Of a stretch of DNA of 64,000 nucleotides, positions 1-10,925 are shown piece after piece. Origin of the DNA: Thraustochytrium sp. TN22 (Eukaryota > Sar > Bigyra > Thraustochytrida > Thraustochytriidae); the NCBI GenBank assembly GCA_013306675.1, contig JABLUY010000009.1:186001-250000 (forward strand), given 5' to 3'. The notes under the pieces were generated by a model. The model searched no databases. It worked only from the letters and a program-made list of their open reading frames with translations, and had not been told where the DNA came from. Within the stretch, counting starts at the first letter, position 1, and each line of letters begins with the position of its first letter. The position numbers were made by a program, and so were the translations under genes.

Positions 1-477
1 AAGGTAGATGGTCTGCAACAGCTGCTCGTGCAGCTCCCGCAGCACATCGGCCAGGGGTGGCCGCACTGCCTGACTCAGCTCCCCAACCGCGTTCACCACT
101 GCGCTAATCATGATCTCATTGGGTCGTGCGAGCGCGCAGACCTTGCGCCGCTGCTCCGTGAGCGCCACTTCGGCGCGCAAAAACGCAGACGAGAAGCGCG
201 ATGATGGACTCAGCTGTGCATGTTGCTTTTGCTGCTGGCGATGTTTTTGCTGGTGGCTTGCGTGCTGCTGCTGCTGCTGCTGCTGCTGCTGTAGATTTGC
301 AGGCAGCAGACCGCCAAGGTCCGCGCCCTGTCGCAGAATATGCTCCTGGTCGCCGCGCACGATCCTCACGCGGTCCGCATCCGAGAGCTCGACGCGCCGC
401 GCACGCGCAGCCACGCGCCGTTCCGCCTTTCTTCGCAGCCGCTTCGCGAGAGCGCCGTCGTCTTCGACGCGCCACAT
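1..477 (-). CDS. Partial Q-rich hypothetical protein, runs off the left edge
   Basis: A minus-strand frame stays open from an ATG at 477 to base 1 (159 codons), so the gene continues outside the window. GC-rich third positions match the recognised genes here. Residues 1-60 are basic and Arg-rich. A run of nine Gln (CTG run, 265-291) is followed by a His/Gln-rich linker. The last 40 residues (NEIMISAVVNAVGELSQAV and onward) look like an amphipathic helical segment, possibly the start of a domain. The frame is also open, without an ATG, back to a stop at 613-615, so the start could be further upstream if there is an intron. It is head-to-head with IFT52. I do not recognise the family. Confidence 0.6.
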   Translation of the reverse strand, partial: MWRVEDDGALAKRLRRKAERRVAARARRVELSDADRVRIVRGDQEHILRQGADLGGLLPANLQQQQQQQQQHASHQQKHRQQQKQHAQLSPSSRFSSAFLRAEVALTEQRRKVCALARPNEIMISAVVNAVGELSQAVRPPLADVLRELHEQLLQTIYL

Positions 478-1191
478 CGCGCCGATGCAAACGATCGAGT
501 TCCGCCCGGCGACCGACCTCGCCACCACAGCTCTTGGCACCAAGCAGCGAGCGCGCTGCGAACGCGGTGCGCACCTGCACTTGCTCAGGCTGCGCTCGCA
601 GCGATTCGTCTGCTACGGTACAGCGCACACGTTCGACAGCGTAAGCTCATCTCATTTAGCCTACTGCCACTTCGTGCATCGTTGTGCCCGTGGCGTGTCC
701 GAGTCACAGTCATTGCACCGTGGCGTGCGAACGGCTTTGCAGTTGTAGAAAGCGCACCAGGTGGACGTCCACAGGAAGCGGCCCACATCGTGAAAAGAGG
801 TCCAACGTCCTTCTGCTTTCAAAGGCGGCGCGGCGAGGCTGCAAGTTCGAGGCCGAGGCCGAGTCGCGCTGGGCGGCGGGTACGGACCCGGACTCGGACT
901 CGGACTCGGACTCGGGCGCCCACCACGCAGCGCCCTGCAAAAAGGCCTGGCTCGGCGAGCTACGATCTCAAGCTCTTGCGCGGAAGACCCTTCTGCATTG
1001 CACGGCGCATTGTGCGCATTGGCGCTAACTGGCTTTGCATTGCACGCCGAGGTGACCGTTTGGGTTCTCCAGCTTAATCGCCTAGGAGGACTCGGACCCG
1101 GACTCGGACCCGGACTCGGACTCGACGGCAGACGAGGACGAGGCGGAGGTGGAGAAGGGCGCGCGCGGGACGCGCCGGGGCAGGCGCGGCG
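478..1191. promoter_or_regulatory. Divergent intergenic region upstream of IFT52 with two CGGACY arrays
   Basis: This 714-bp spacer separates the minus-strand Q-rich gene from IFT52 and should hold both promoters. It has two hexamer arrays of five units each, CGGACC/CGGACT, at 883-912 and 1093-1122, in the same orientation and about 180 bp apart. The second ends 69 bp before the IFT52 ATG. Frames here lack coding character. No TATA box stands out. Confidence 0.6.
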
Positions 1192-2799
1192 ATGAGCGGG
1201 CCGGACGCGACGGAGGCGGGCGCGACGCGCGAGGAGGCGCACGAGCCGCAGCAGGGGTCCGGCGGCAAGCTGGTGCTGATCGACGCGGTGAAGCGCGAGA
1301 CGCACCACGGCAACAATGGGCTCAAGAGGCTGCACCGCAGGCTGCGCGGCTCGTACAAGGTGGAGGTGAACAAGGAGCCGCTGAGCAAGGAGCGGCTGGC
1401 GGAGGCCTCGCTCATCATCTTCGGCGGGCCGCGCGAGAAGTTCTCGGCGGCCGAGTTCAAGGTGCTCAAGGAGTACCTGGAGGGCGGCGGGTCGGCGCTC
1501 TTCTTGCTGGGCGAGGGCGGCGAGGAAAAGTACGGGACGAACGTAAACTTCCTGCTGGAGGAGTTCGGCATTTCGTTCAACAATGATAGCGTGGCGCGCA
1601 CCGTGTACTACAAGTACCTGCACCCGAAGGAGGTCTTTATCGGGAATGGCGTGCTGAACAGGGGCATGGTGGAGGGCGCGAAGCTGGTCGGGAAGCGCGG
1701 TGGTGAGGGCGCGCGCGGCGACAAGAAACGCGGCAAACAGCAGCAGTCGCTGGCCAGCAAGCTCAAGAAGCAGCGCGGCGATGAGCACAAGGACAACGGC
1801 GGCCTGGAGTTTGTGTACCCGTACGGCAGCACCCTGAACGTGCAGAAGCCGGCCGTGGCCGTCCTGTCATCGGGCCATATCTCGTACCCCCTGAACCGGC
1901 CGCTCGTGGCGTGCGCGCAGACGCGCGGGTCGCCGACCTGGGAGAAGAAGGGCGCCGGCCGCATCGGCGTGGTTGGCTCGGTCGACATGTTTGCAGACGA
2001 CTGGATCAACGCGGAGGAGAACGCCAAGGTGTTTGACGTACTGAGCAAGTGGCTGTTGGGCGAGAACGAGGTGATGCTCGATCACGCCGACGCGGAGGAC
2101 CCGGACGTGAGCGACTACCACCACATCCCCAACACGGAGGCGCTCGCGGAGCGTCTGCGCTCTTGCCTGCAGGAGGGCGAGGCCCTGCCGCAGGACTTCA
2201 ACGAGCTCTTCACGGACGACATGTTCAAGTTCGACACGAACCTCATTCCGGAGGCCGTGGCGCTGTACAAGACGCTCGGCGTCAAACATGAGCCACTTAC
2301 GCTCATCCCGCCGCAGTTTGAGGCGCCGCTGCCGCCGCTCGTCCCGGCAGTCTTCCCGCCTGCAATGCGCGAGCCGCCCCCGCCGGCGCTTGACCAGTTC
2401 GACCTCGACGAGCACTTCGCCTCGGAGCGTCTGCGCCTGGCACAGCTCACCAACAAATGCGAGGACGACGACCTCGAGTACTTCGTCCGCGAGAGCGGCG
2501 AGATCCTCGGCGTGGTTCGCGAGATGGGCGTCGATCCAGACGCGCTCAAGGGTGAGCACGGTGCCAAGCGCATTCTGGAGTTTATGCTGCGCGAGCTTGT
2601 CCGTTTCAAGAAGCTCAACCAGGACGAGCCGGCTGGCCTGCCGGACGGCGAGAACCGAGCTGCGCACGCCAACGAGCTCACCACCACCTCGACGGTCCCG
2701 TTGGACCGCTTTGCGAAGACCGCTGGCGCCCGTGACCACGACCTGCGGCAGGAGGACGATGGATTCGATTACAACGAGTTCAAGGAGGCCAAGGAGTGA
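1192..2799 (+). CDS. IFT52: Intraflagellar transport protein 52 (IFT-B core)
   Basis: IFT52 is a core subunit of the IFT-B1 complex, which carries cargo from the cell body to the flagellar tip. It is needed for axoneme assembly. The 535-residue product has the expected N-terminal IFT52 (GIFT) domain: GPREKFSAAEF at 79-89, LGEGGEEKYGTNVNFLLEE at 106-124, and NDSVARTVYYKYLHPKE at 131-147. These match animal and algal IFT52 almost residue for residue. A Lys/Gln/Gly-rich insert (about 160-205) separates it from the next conserved block. The C-terminal third corresponds to the region that in other species binds IFT88, IFT70 and IFT46. The length is slightly above the usual 430-450 residues because of the N-terminal extension and insert. 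The ATG at 1192 is the first in frame. Intronless, and convergent with the lipase gene. Confidence 0.95.
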   Translation: MSGPDATEAGATREEAHEPQQGSGGKLVLIDAVKRETHHGNNGLKRLHRRLRGSYKVEVNKEPLSKERLAEASLIIFGGPREKFSAAEFKVLKEYLEGGGSALFLLGEGGEEKYGTNVNFLLEEFGISFNNDSVARTVYYKYLHPKEVFIGNGVLNRGMVEGAKLVGKRGGEGARGDKKRGKQQQSLASKLKKQRGDEHKDNGGLEFVYPYGSTLNVQKPAVAVLSSGHISYPLNRPLVACAQTRGSPTWEKKGAGRIGVVGSVDMFADDWINAEENAKVFDVLSKWLLGENEVMLDHADAEDPDVSDYHHIPNTEALAERLRSCLQEGEALPQDFNELFTDDMFKFDTNLIPEAVALYKTLGVKHEPLTLIPPQFEAPLPPLVPAVFPPAMREPPPPALDQFDLDEHFASERLRLAQLTNKCEDDDLEYFVRESGEILGVVREMGVDPDALKGEHGAKRILEFMLRELVRFKKLNQDEPAGLPDGENRAAHANELTTTSTVPLDRFAKTAGARDHDLRQEDDGFDYNEFKEAKE

Positions 2800-2859
2800 T
2801 TCTAGGAAGGTAGACAATGCTGCGCGCTTTGCTGACAAGACAGGACAGGGAGGGGCAGG

Positions 2860-2943
2860 AGCAAGAGCAGGAAGGAAGGAAAGAGAGACACAGCGAGACA
2901 GACAGACAAACACAGAGAGAGACAGAGAGAGAGACAGAGAGAA
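2860..2943. repeat. Purine-rich GA/GACA low-complexity tract
   Basis: AGGA, GAGACA and GACAGA units form an almost pure purine tract on the plus strand just after the IFT52 stop, in the 238-bp space between the convergent IFT52 and lipase genes. A similar GA tract lies between the convergent UTP6 and SLC13-type genes. Confidence 0.7.
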
Positions 2944-3037
2944 TTGAGCCTGGTTACCAGGAATCGTGACTTGTGACACATGCCTCTTTCAACACCATCT
3001 TCAAGTTGTGACGAGTCCGAAACGAAAACCACGTAAC

Positions 3038-4072
3038 CTACACCAACGAGACGTCCATCTTGGTTGGCGGCGCCGGCGCCGGCGCCGGCGCCGTCGACGG
3101 CGCCGTCGACGGCGACGGCGATTGCGGGGTCGGGTTGGGAGGCGACATTGGTGCCATGTGCGGCAACGAGTCCGTGACCTGGCGCTTGTCAGCAGACTCC
3201 GCATCGTCGTCGTCGTCGTCATTAGCGAGCGGTTTGAAGCCGGCGTCGACGAGTTCGTCGGCCGCGTCGCTGACAACGCGGTTGTAGTCGCGCTGTGGGC
3301 CAACGAAGGAAGCCTCGCCGACAAAGGCGAGAATGGCATTGGCCGCCTTGGGCACGGTGCGGGCAATGAGCTTGGCATGGTCCCGAACGCGGTCACGACA
3401 GTTCGGCCAGAGCGGCGCGAGCACGTTGCTCGCGCCCTCCTCCACCAAAAGGCCAAAGCCCAGCAGCGAGGTGAGGTATGCAGCGAGTTTGTGGTCAGCG
3501 CCGCCGCCCCGCCGGCAGCTGTGCAGCGCGATGTGCTCGGCCATGGACGGGTCAATGATCATGTCGCCGGTCTGCTCCAGGAGAATCTCGACACCGACGT
3601 GCGCATACCCATGCGAACGGGAGCCGGGCAGCGAGGGCGGCGTCTTGGTGATCGGGTCGCCGCGCTTGACAAAGCGCCAGCACGAGTAAACGTGCTGGCG
3701 AAAGAAGTTGCCAAAGATGTAGTTGCCGACGCGCGGCGAGCCAAAGGTGGATACCTGGACTAGCGCGCGGCGCGGCGCAAGCGCCGTGGCGAGGTAGAGG
3801 CCGCAGACCGTGGCGAGGGCGCCGCCCAGCGAGTGGCCGGTAACGAGCACCTTGTCCACCTCGGGGTGTGTCTCAAGATGCTCCACGACGGTCGCGAGGA
3901 TGCGCTCGCGCACGGATCCGAAGGCAAGCAAGAAGCCGCCATGAACCCTCGGCGCGCGATGCACCTCGGAAAAGGCGCGCAGCGAGGCGTCCGCTCGGTG
4001 CTCGGCAGCCTCAATCGCGCGCTGGAGCTCAGGGCCCTCCTTGGCGCCCTCCTCCGCCACGACCCCAGGCGC

Positions 4073-4124
<52 letters not shown>

Positions 4125-7100
4125 GTCGGAGCAGCCGACGCTACCTTGTCGCTGCGCCAGCGTAGCGTCTTGAACCCCATGTGAAGGTCCGTCTGCGCGT
4201 TTCGCTTCGTGGTGGTGCCGCGGAACCCAATCATGATGCGGTCGGCAGCCGCCAGCACCCAGGCGTGCGTGTCGGTGGCCACGTCGTGCACGTACAGGAG
4301 CTCCCGGACGCTGTCGGGCAGGACGCCTTCGCCCGAGGTGAAAATGGTGCCAATGTGATAGCTGGAGTGCGTCACCTGGAAGTTGACCAGATGCGTCTCC
4401 ACGACGAAGATGCGCTCGTCAAAGAGCGCGGCGCGCTTGGCGATGGTGCTGTGTTGCGGAGCGAGATTCTCGAGCACGCCGTCCTCCGTGAGGAAGAGCT
4501 CCACGCGCTTGTCTTGGCGCGGCATATGGCGCTGCAGGAGGCCACCAAGGGCCGAGGATAGCGGCAGCATGAGCAACGTCCACCAGAGCGTGAAGATCCA
4601 GACAAGGATGGTAAAGCCCACATCCCACGACTGCACACCGGTGCTCTCGAGCGAGATGTTGCGCAGGTAGACAGAGCCGTCCAGGAACTCATAGTAGCCA
4701 CCGTAGCCGACCTTGACGTCGGCCATAGACACGTAGATGATGGCGCAGAGCGCAAACGCTAGGCCGAGGATCCACACGAAGAGCAACTCCAAGTTGTAAA
4801 TGAGCTGCGCGTCGCGCAGGTCGCGCTGACTCATGTCTGCCATTTTGGCGCGCGTGGCGCGCGTGAGGCGCGTCGCGTACGCGATGAGACCAGCATCCAC
4901 CACGAAAATGTAGAGGTTTCCCGCGAAGGCGCGCGCCGCCTCGCCTGCGCCCACGTCTGGGGACGCGCAGTACGGAGCCGGCCGCACCTCGTCCAGCATG
5001 CACACGCGGCCCAGCGTGATGATGTTGACGAGGGGCACAACGCCGGCGTGTGCGTCGAGCGCAAGCGTGCCGATTCCGAAGCGCAGCCAAAAGTACGCGA
5101 AGGCGACCGCGACGGACCGCAGCGCGCCAGGCGCCAGCAGGACGTCGCGCCGACGTGCGTTCAGCGCGAGGCGGTGCGAGTGGCTGAAGAGTGACTGCAT
5201 GGTGAGCGCGTGGAACAGGAAGAAGCAGGCGAGCGAGATGGACCGCATGGCTGTGACGTAAATGTGATTTGCCGCAGTCACAGGCGGCTGATTAAAGAAG
5301 ATGGAGAGCTTGAAGTCTACCTGCGACCACAGGTAGGTGCCAAAGTAGAAGGCGCCGCTGTCGCTGATGCAGACAGAGGCGCCTGCCAAGCTGAGCATGG
5401 CAAGCGAGAACGGTGTGCAGCGATTCCTCGCAATCCACACGAGCTGCAGCGCCACAAGGCACAGGCTGAGCAGCCAGCCGAAGAGGTCCATGTAGGTTGC
5501 GACCTGAAGCTGTCGCGCAGGCGCGTTGCAGCCGGTCATTTGGCTCAGAAAGCTCACCATGGAACGGAGCTGCGCCGGCGCGTCTTGCATGGAAGAGGCG
5601 CAGGCCTGCGCCTGGTCCAGGAACTCAGAGGCCGTGTACGGGAAGCCACTGAGCGCAGACTGATTCGCCTCTTGCGGAATGTAGTTGTTCTCAAGCCGGA
5701 CGGCCGAGAAGCCATCACCGTAGTCGGCACCCGCAGGTGGGCTCTCGACGGCGTGGTCCTCGTGGAGGAGCAAATTCACGAGCACGAAGTCTTGCAGGGT
5801 GTCGAGCTCGGTGAGGTTGTCGAGCGGCGCGAAGCTCGGAAAGCAATCCTCCGCCTTCCAGAAATAGTATGAGTAGGCGCCCCAGCAGATGATCCATTCC
5901 GTCCAGCGGCTCATGCGATCCACGCCGTCCTCGCTGTCCAGGTCCACCGGGTCGTCGAAGGGGCTTGAACCGTTGGAGGCGGAGAAGAGCGCGAGCGGGC
6001 TGCTCAGGTCAGCGCACGTCGTGGCTAGTGTGTCGAAAACGAAGCCTCCCGAGGTGAGGCTGTCGCGCAGTGAGTCGATCACCACCTTCATGCCTGCCGT
6101 CTTGTTGTCCAGGTTCGACTCCTCGAGCGTCTTTTGCAAGACAACCAGGCCATTCTCGTTTGGAACTTGCTCATCTGCGCGCAACGCGACCCGCGCCACC
6201 ATGGCGCCTCGCGAGTCCGCCGTCAAAGTTTCCAGGAATGAGCCCTGTATCGGAACCTCCGCGGCGTCCTCTTCAAAGAAGAGGCCTAGCGCGTTGATAA
6301 AGGAGATTGAGGTCTCGTTCACCTGCGCCGTGCACGGTTCCATGAAGCTGTCCAATACGATCCGGGCACACCGCCAGTACACACGGTCCAGCTCCGTCGT
6401 GTTGAAGTAGACGCCAGAGTCCAAGTCTTGGAAGATGCCGAAGTCGCCCGAGACATACTCACGGCGAAGACCCATGAGCTCGATGTCGCCGCAGAGGCCG
6501 CACTCGGGCCCGCTGCGCGATCCAAGCAAGCAGTCGCGCGGAGGGGCAGCCTCGATGTCGTCTGTGAGGCGCATGTAGTTGTTTGCCACCAGCGCCCCGG
6601 CGAACTCGAGGTAAAACGTCCACGAACATAGAGAGACCTGCTGACTGTCTCCAAAGAGATCATCGATGCCAATCGCAAACAAGAGCAGCGGCATCAAAAC
6701 CAGCTCGCGCTCGTTGAAAGTGTGCGGCCACAGCTCGCGCGGCAGGCTGGCTTCGTTGAAGGCTGTCGAGATGTTTGCGAGCTCGCCCATGCTGCAGAAC
6801 GCGCACCAAGGCAGCACGCCTGATGCGTTGGCCGCCAGAGTCTCCGAGCCGCTTGACCCAATCACGGAGAGCATCGCCTCGCGCATCAAATACGCCGAGA
6901 AGGGTAGCGATGCTGTCAGGTTCGCCGCCGTCGGCGCCGCCAGCACCTCGTACCATGGGTTTTCCGCCACCTCCATGATCTCAGAGCCGCACAGGTTCAC
7001 GCTCGTGCCCACCACGATAATCGTGTACACCACGCCGACCACCATGACCAGCAGCAGCGACATGATGGCGCCGTTCACCGGTCGCGAGCCCGCGATCTCC

Positions 7101-7186
7101 AGCAGCACCAGCGCCGGCCCCTTGCCCGTCGCCAGCCCGCGCTCGCTCCCGCCAAAGCCCAGCCGCTCGCTCAGTCCGCGCATCAT
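3038..7186 (-). CDS. Polytopic class-3 lipase, diacylglycerol-lipase-like
   Basis: Probable membrane lipase acting on acylglycerols or phospholipids. The 1,382-residue protein has one membrane segment near the N-terminus (about 37-61), a large soluble loop with many Asn-x-Ser/Thr sites, a block of seven or so hydrophobic segments (about 560-885), then a Lipase_3 domain (about 980-1240). In that domain are the oxyanion FRGT element, the nucleophile elbow GHSLGGA (about 1115-1121), FGSPRVGN, the Asp of KRGDP (about 1176) and a following YAHVG histidine. A poly-Gln insert (about 1020-1037) interrupts the domain between the FRGT element and the nucleophile elbow. The tail is Ala/Pro-rich. The frame is open upstream to 7396 but begins with a non-ATG codon. 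The ATG at 7186, with A at -3, is the first and is followed by a second Met. Animal DAG lipases have four membrane segments, so this is a relative and not an orthologue. Confidence 0.88.
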
Positions 7187-8877
7187 GGTTCCTGCCGAGC
7201 CCGTGACTTTGCTGCACGAAGCTGCCGAGCTCGGAACTCGTGCAGGCACGAGGAGGCCTTTCTTGGTGCTGCCGAGGTTCAACCTGGACGAGGACGTCTC
7301 CGCGTCCGCCACGTCCACGTCCAGCGGCCTTAGATTCCAGCGCACACAGCGCGGAGCGACGGCTGTTGCGCTGCGGGCGCTTGGCGCCGCGCACAACGCT
7401 GGCCTGCACGAGCGTCGCGCAGCGTCGCGCAGCGTCGCGCAGCGTCGATCGTTCGAGGTAGTCCTGCTCTACGTGGAGCGGGAAGGACGCGCGGCGTCCG
7501 CTCGCCACCGCTGCGCCAGGCCGGCGCGCGAGCGGAGACGGGAAGAGCGTATGCCTGCGCGCGCTCGCCTCGTCCGCCGCCCGCCGCTCGCCGCCCGCCC
7601 TCCGCCCGCCGCGCCGGCCGGGACCGCAGATGCAGGGTCTGCGTCGGCCGCCGCGCGTGCGCGTCCGCGTCCGCAGTTCGGCACCTCGGTCGTGGACTCG
7701 AACATGGACATGAACGAGGATCCGGAGGAGGACCGCGATGACGGCGGCGACGAGGAGAACGGCAAGGCGCAGGAGCCTAGCAATCTTTGAAAAAGCAAAC
7801 AGAGAATCTAAAGGACCGCCTCGTCCGGCCCACTGCCAAGCAAAAGGGCAGACTTGACGCAGACAGCGACTCGGAATGCTTGGCGCATTTCAGGAAGGCG
7901 GCAGACTGAGCGAGCGAAAGGATGGCGGGAGCTTGCGGGGGCAGGCAGAGTGATGGTGAGTGCAAAGGACCTTTGGCGTGAGGCTTTCTTACGGTTTTGA
8001 TCAAGAACAACGGCAAGAATCGGTTCGAGCGTTCTGACAGGGAATGAAGTTGTTGTCTTGGTAATCCTGAGACTTTGGGACCAACCTCTTCATACACGTG
8101 GGCTCGATTCGCTTCCCTCTTCCGCCCAGCTGTTCTTTTGAGACGTGTTGTTAAGCCGGGGAGACTTTCTCACTCGTAACGGAGCAGCGACTGGCAAAGA
8201 ATAGTCTCACCTCAGGAGGTTCCGATACATTTGAAGAGCTGGGAGCGCCTTGGTAAGTGAGTGTTCGTCCCTCGTTCGTGTTCTCGAAACATCCTCAGCG
8301 GCAACGTGATTGACCCTGTGCATCGGATCGACGAAGTGGTTTTTGGAGAAACCACAGCGTTTTACAACTTCGAATCGAGAACACCTTGTACTCCTACTCT
8401 GCTGGGCTATGTGGACAGAGCATTCGAATGGCACATGCGCATTCGGGCAGCAAACTAAGGCGCGTGGTCGTGTTCCTGAGTCACATACTTTTCAAGATAG
8501 AAATGGACTTGGTCGACTGGGAGAGCTACTTCGGACAAGACGGCGCTGCTAGATGTGGGCATGCGTGGCTTTCTCGTCCTGTGGCAAGTACACACGAGGG
8601 GGTAAAAATGCAAAAAGCTTTGGAGCACCGCCCAACGCACCTTCGCCTGGCTTTTCGGCGAGAACGAGGATGCAGCACGGGCGGCGTCGTTTTGTGTGGT
8701 TAGGAGTGTGCAGCTGCTGTGTGATGCGTGGCTGGCCTGGCTGACTGGCAGCACGATCGATGTTGGCTAGGGGTGGAGGAGGAGATGCGAGGCCCCGCGC
8801 AGGCTGCGCGGCGACGCGAAAGTCAGCGCGGCAAGAACGGGTGGCGCCGCAGAAAAGAGGCAGCAGGTCAGTCATGA
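7187..8877. other. Gene-poor region upstream of the lipase gene
   Basis: This 1.69-kb stretch lies upstream of the minus-strand lipase and downstream of the minus-strand WD40 gene. The lipase-proximal part is GC-rich and contains a 10-bp direct repeat AGCGTCGCGC in three perfect copies plus a partial (7411-7447). From about 7800 onward it is visibly AT-richer. Short open frames on both strands have no recognisable domain or composition bias. I see no RNA gene. The lipase promoter and 5' UTR are the likely content. Confidence 0.6.
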
Positions 8878-10068
8878 TCAGTTGAAGTTGTCGACGAACT
8901 TGTAGCAGCTGAGCTTGCCATCAAGCGCGGAGAGGAAGAGCAGGTTCTGCTGCGCGAGGACTTGGAAGCTGGTGATGGGCGTGTTGCGCTGGTGGCCGGC
9001 GAGGAAGCCGAGGTCGGTGAAGTCGGGGAGGTCCATGATTTGCGCGGAGCCGTCGAGGAAGCCGCAGATGAGCACGTTGAGGCCGTTGGCCAGCACGTGG
9101 GTCTTCATGGTGGTGAGCGCCTTGGGCCGCAGCGGGCAGTTGGGAGGCGGGTAGGTAAAGACGGGCTGCGAGTTGGGCGGGACGACGCCCTGGCCGGCCA
9201 TGAGGTCCCAGACCTTGATGGTCTTGTCGGCGGAGCAGGTGAGCAGGACGTTTTGGTTGTTGCCGGTCCAGCCGCAGATGTCGGTGACGATGTCGTCGTG
9301 GGCCTTGAAGACAGACTCCTGCACGCCTTGGACGGACCAAACCTTGATCTCGCCGTCGAAGGAGCCGGTGAAGATCTTGTTGTTCCAGACGGCGACCTTG
9401 CGCACGGGCGTTTCGTGCGCGAACTGGTTGCCGAGGAGGCCAACCGGGATCCAGCGCTGCTCGAACTTCCAAGCGCGGACGGTCTTGTCCTCGCTGGAGG
9501 TAAATACGAGGTCGCCCGCGGCGCAGATGGAGGTGACGCGGCCCTGGTGCGCGGCGGGGAAGTTGGCGTCGAGCTCGAAGTTGAAGACCTCCGGGGGCGA
9601 GACATTGAAGTGGTAGGCCTTGACGAAACCCACGTCCTGGCCGGGCTGCGGCTGGTCCAAGGAGCCCACGAACAGCCACCCCATCTCGAAGCACAGCGCG
9701 CTCACCTCCTTGCCCTCGGCGGACTCGGTGCAGGCACCGCTGGTCACGTCAAACATCTTGGTGAGGCCGTCGGCGCCGGCCGTGAAGACCATGTTTCGCT
9801 CCGGCCAGGACGCGAGCGCCTGGATCCCGGTCTTGTTCGGCATCACGTGAGCGTCCACCGCCACGTCGAAAACCGCGCACTTTGCGATCTTGATCTTGGT
9901 CCCGCCGCCGCCGCTGCTGCTGCCGCCGCGGCCGCGGCCGCGGCCCCGCGTCGAGTGTCCGCTGGAGCCGCCGCGGGTCGACCCGCTCGTGCGGCCTCCG
10001 CGCCCTCGCCGCCCATTGTAGCTCCCATTCGACCTGCCGCGGTTGCTGTTGCCAAAGCCGCCGCCGCC

Positions 10069-10105
<37 letters not shown>

Positions 10106-10116
10106 CCGAAGTTCAT
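8878..10116 (-). CDS. RGG-box WD40-repeat protein, ZFWD-like without zinc fingers
   Basis: Residues 5-22 are poly-Gly, followed by an Arg/Gly/Ser-rich RGG-type segment to about 75, typical of RNA-binding tails. About seven WD40 repeats follow (for example TSSEDKTVRAWKF, TGSFDGEIKVWSV, TCSADKTIKVWDL) and should form one beta-propeller. The propeller, with its HxTPVRKVAVW and QPVFTYPPP loops, most resembles plant and protist ZFWD proteins. Those carry CCCH zinc fingers N-terminal to the propeller. Here the fingers are missing and the RGG segment takes their place. The ATG at 10116 has A at -3. A role in mRNA binding or processing is inferred from the RGG box and family resemblance. The gene is head-to-head with the SOD-like gene. 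Confidence 0.85.
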
Positions 10117-10925
10117 CTTGCGGTGCTGCCGGGCGCGCGCGAGCCTTCCAGCTGCTGCTTCCGCAGCCGCGGCTCCCGCTCCGCCGCCCTCCGCGCGCGC
10201 AGCGAGGCCCGCCCCGCTCTAGTAGCCGCGCAGGCCCTGCGCGTCGCGCTGCAGCTCGTACCTCAAGCCCGCCGCGGCGCAGCGCAGCGCAGCGCAGCGC
10301 AGCGCAGCGCAGCGCAGCACGGCGCAGCGCAGCGCAGCGCAGCAGAGCGCAGCGCAGCGCGGCTCGCGTGCAGCGCGCAGCGCTCGCGGCGGCCGGCCGC
10401 GGCTCGCGCGCAGCGGCCCGCGCGCCGCCGCCCGCCGCGCGCGCGCCGCGGTCTCGGTGCCGCGGCGAGGGCGCTGCTGGTCCTCGCGGCGCCGCGCCGC
10501 TGCCGGTGGCTGGCGTCCGCGCGGGAGGCGCGCTGCCGGCCAGCGAGCGGGCGCGCGGGCGGGCGAGCGGGCGCGCGCGCGAGTCGCCGACGGCGCGAAG
10601 GGGCGCTGCCGCAGCGCCGGCGCGCCACCGGTCGGTCGTTTGATTCAAACACGCGGCACCGCGCCGCCGCCGCCGCCGGTGACCGAGGCGATCTAGGCGG
10701 CGGTTGGGCCGGCGGTTGGGCCGGCGGTTGGGCCGGCGAAACGCCGGGCGCGGCCGGTTTCTGGCGGCCGCTCGTTGGCGGCGAAGGTCGCGAATCGAAT
10801 CATCTGACAGGCGACTCGAGGTTTGAAAGTTTGAATCGACCCGCGGCGGCGGCAGGCAGGCAGGCAGGCAGGCAGCGGCGGAGCGGCGCGCGGCGGCAGA
10901 GCGCAGCGGAGCGGAGCGAGGAAGC
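10117..10925. promoter_or_regulatory. Divergent promoter region rich in short tandem repeats
   Basis: This 809-bp spacer separates the WD40 and SOD-like genes. It holds a GCAGC-type pentamer array (about 10272-10365), three perfect 12-bp copies of CGGTTGGGCCGG (10701-10736), and six GGCA units (10851-10874) 52 bp upstream of the SOD-like ATG. The plus strand is open for long distances here only because of high GC and lack of stops. Confidence 0.6.
10701..10736 (+). repeat. Three tandem copies of a 12-bp unit CGGTTGGGCCGG
   Basis: Three perfect head-to-tail copies lie 190-225 bp upstream of the SOD-like gene. The unit recurs nowhere else that I noticed. It could be a factor-binding array or simple replication slippage. 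Confidence 0.8.

Noticed and set aside
8071-8130. A GGGCTCGATTCGC stretch resembling a tRNA B box.
   Set aside because: No A box, anticodon arm or acceptor stem can be built around it. No tRNA was found elsewhere by eye.
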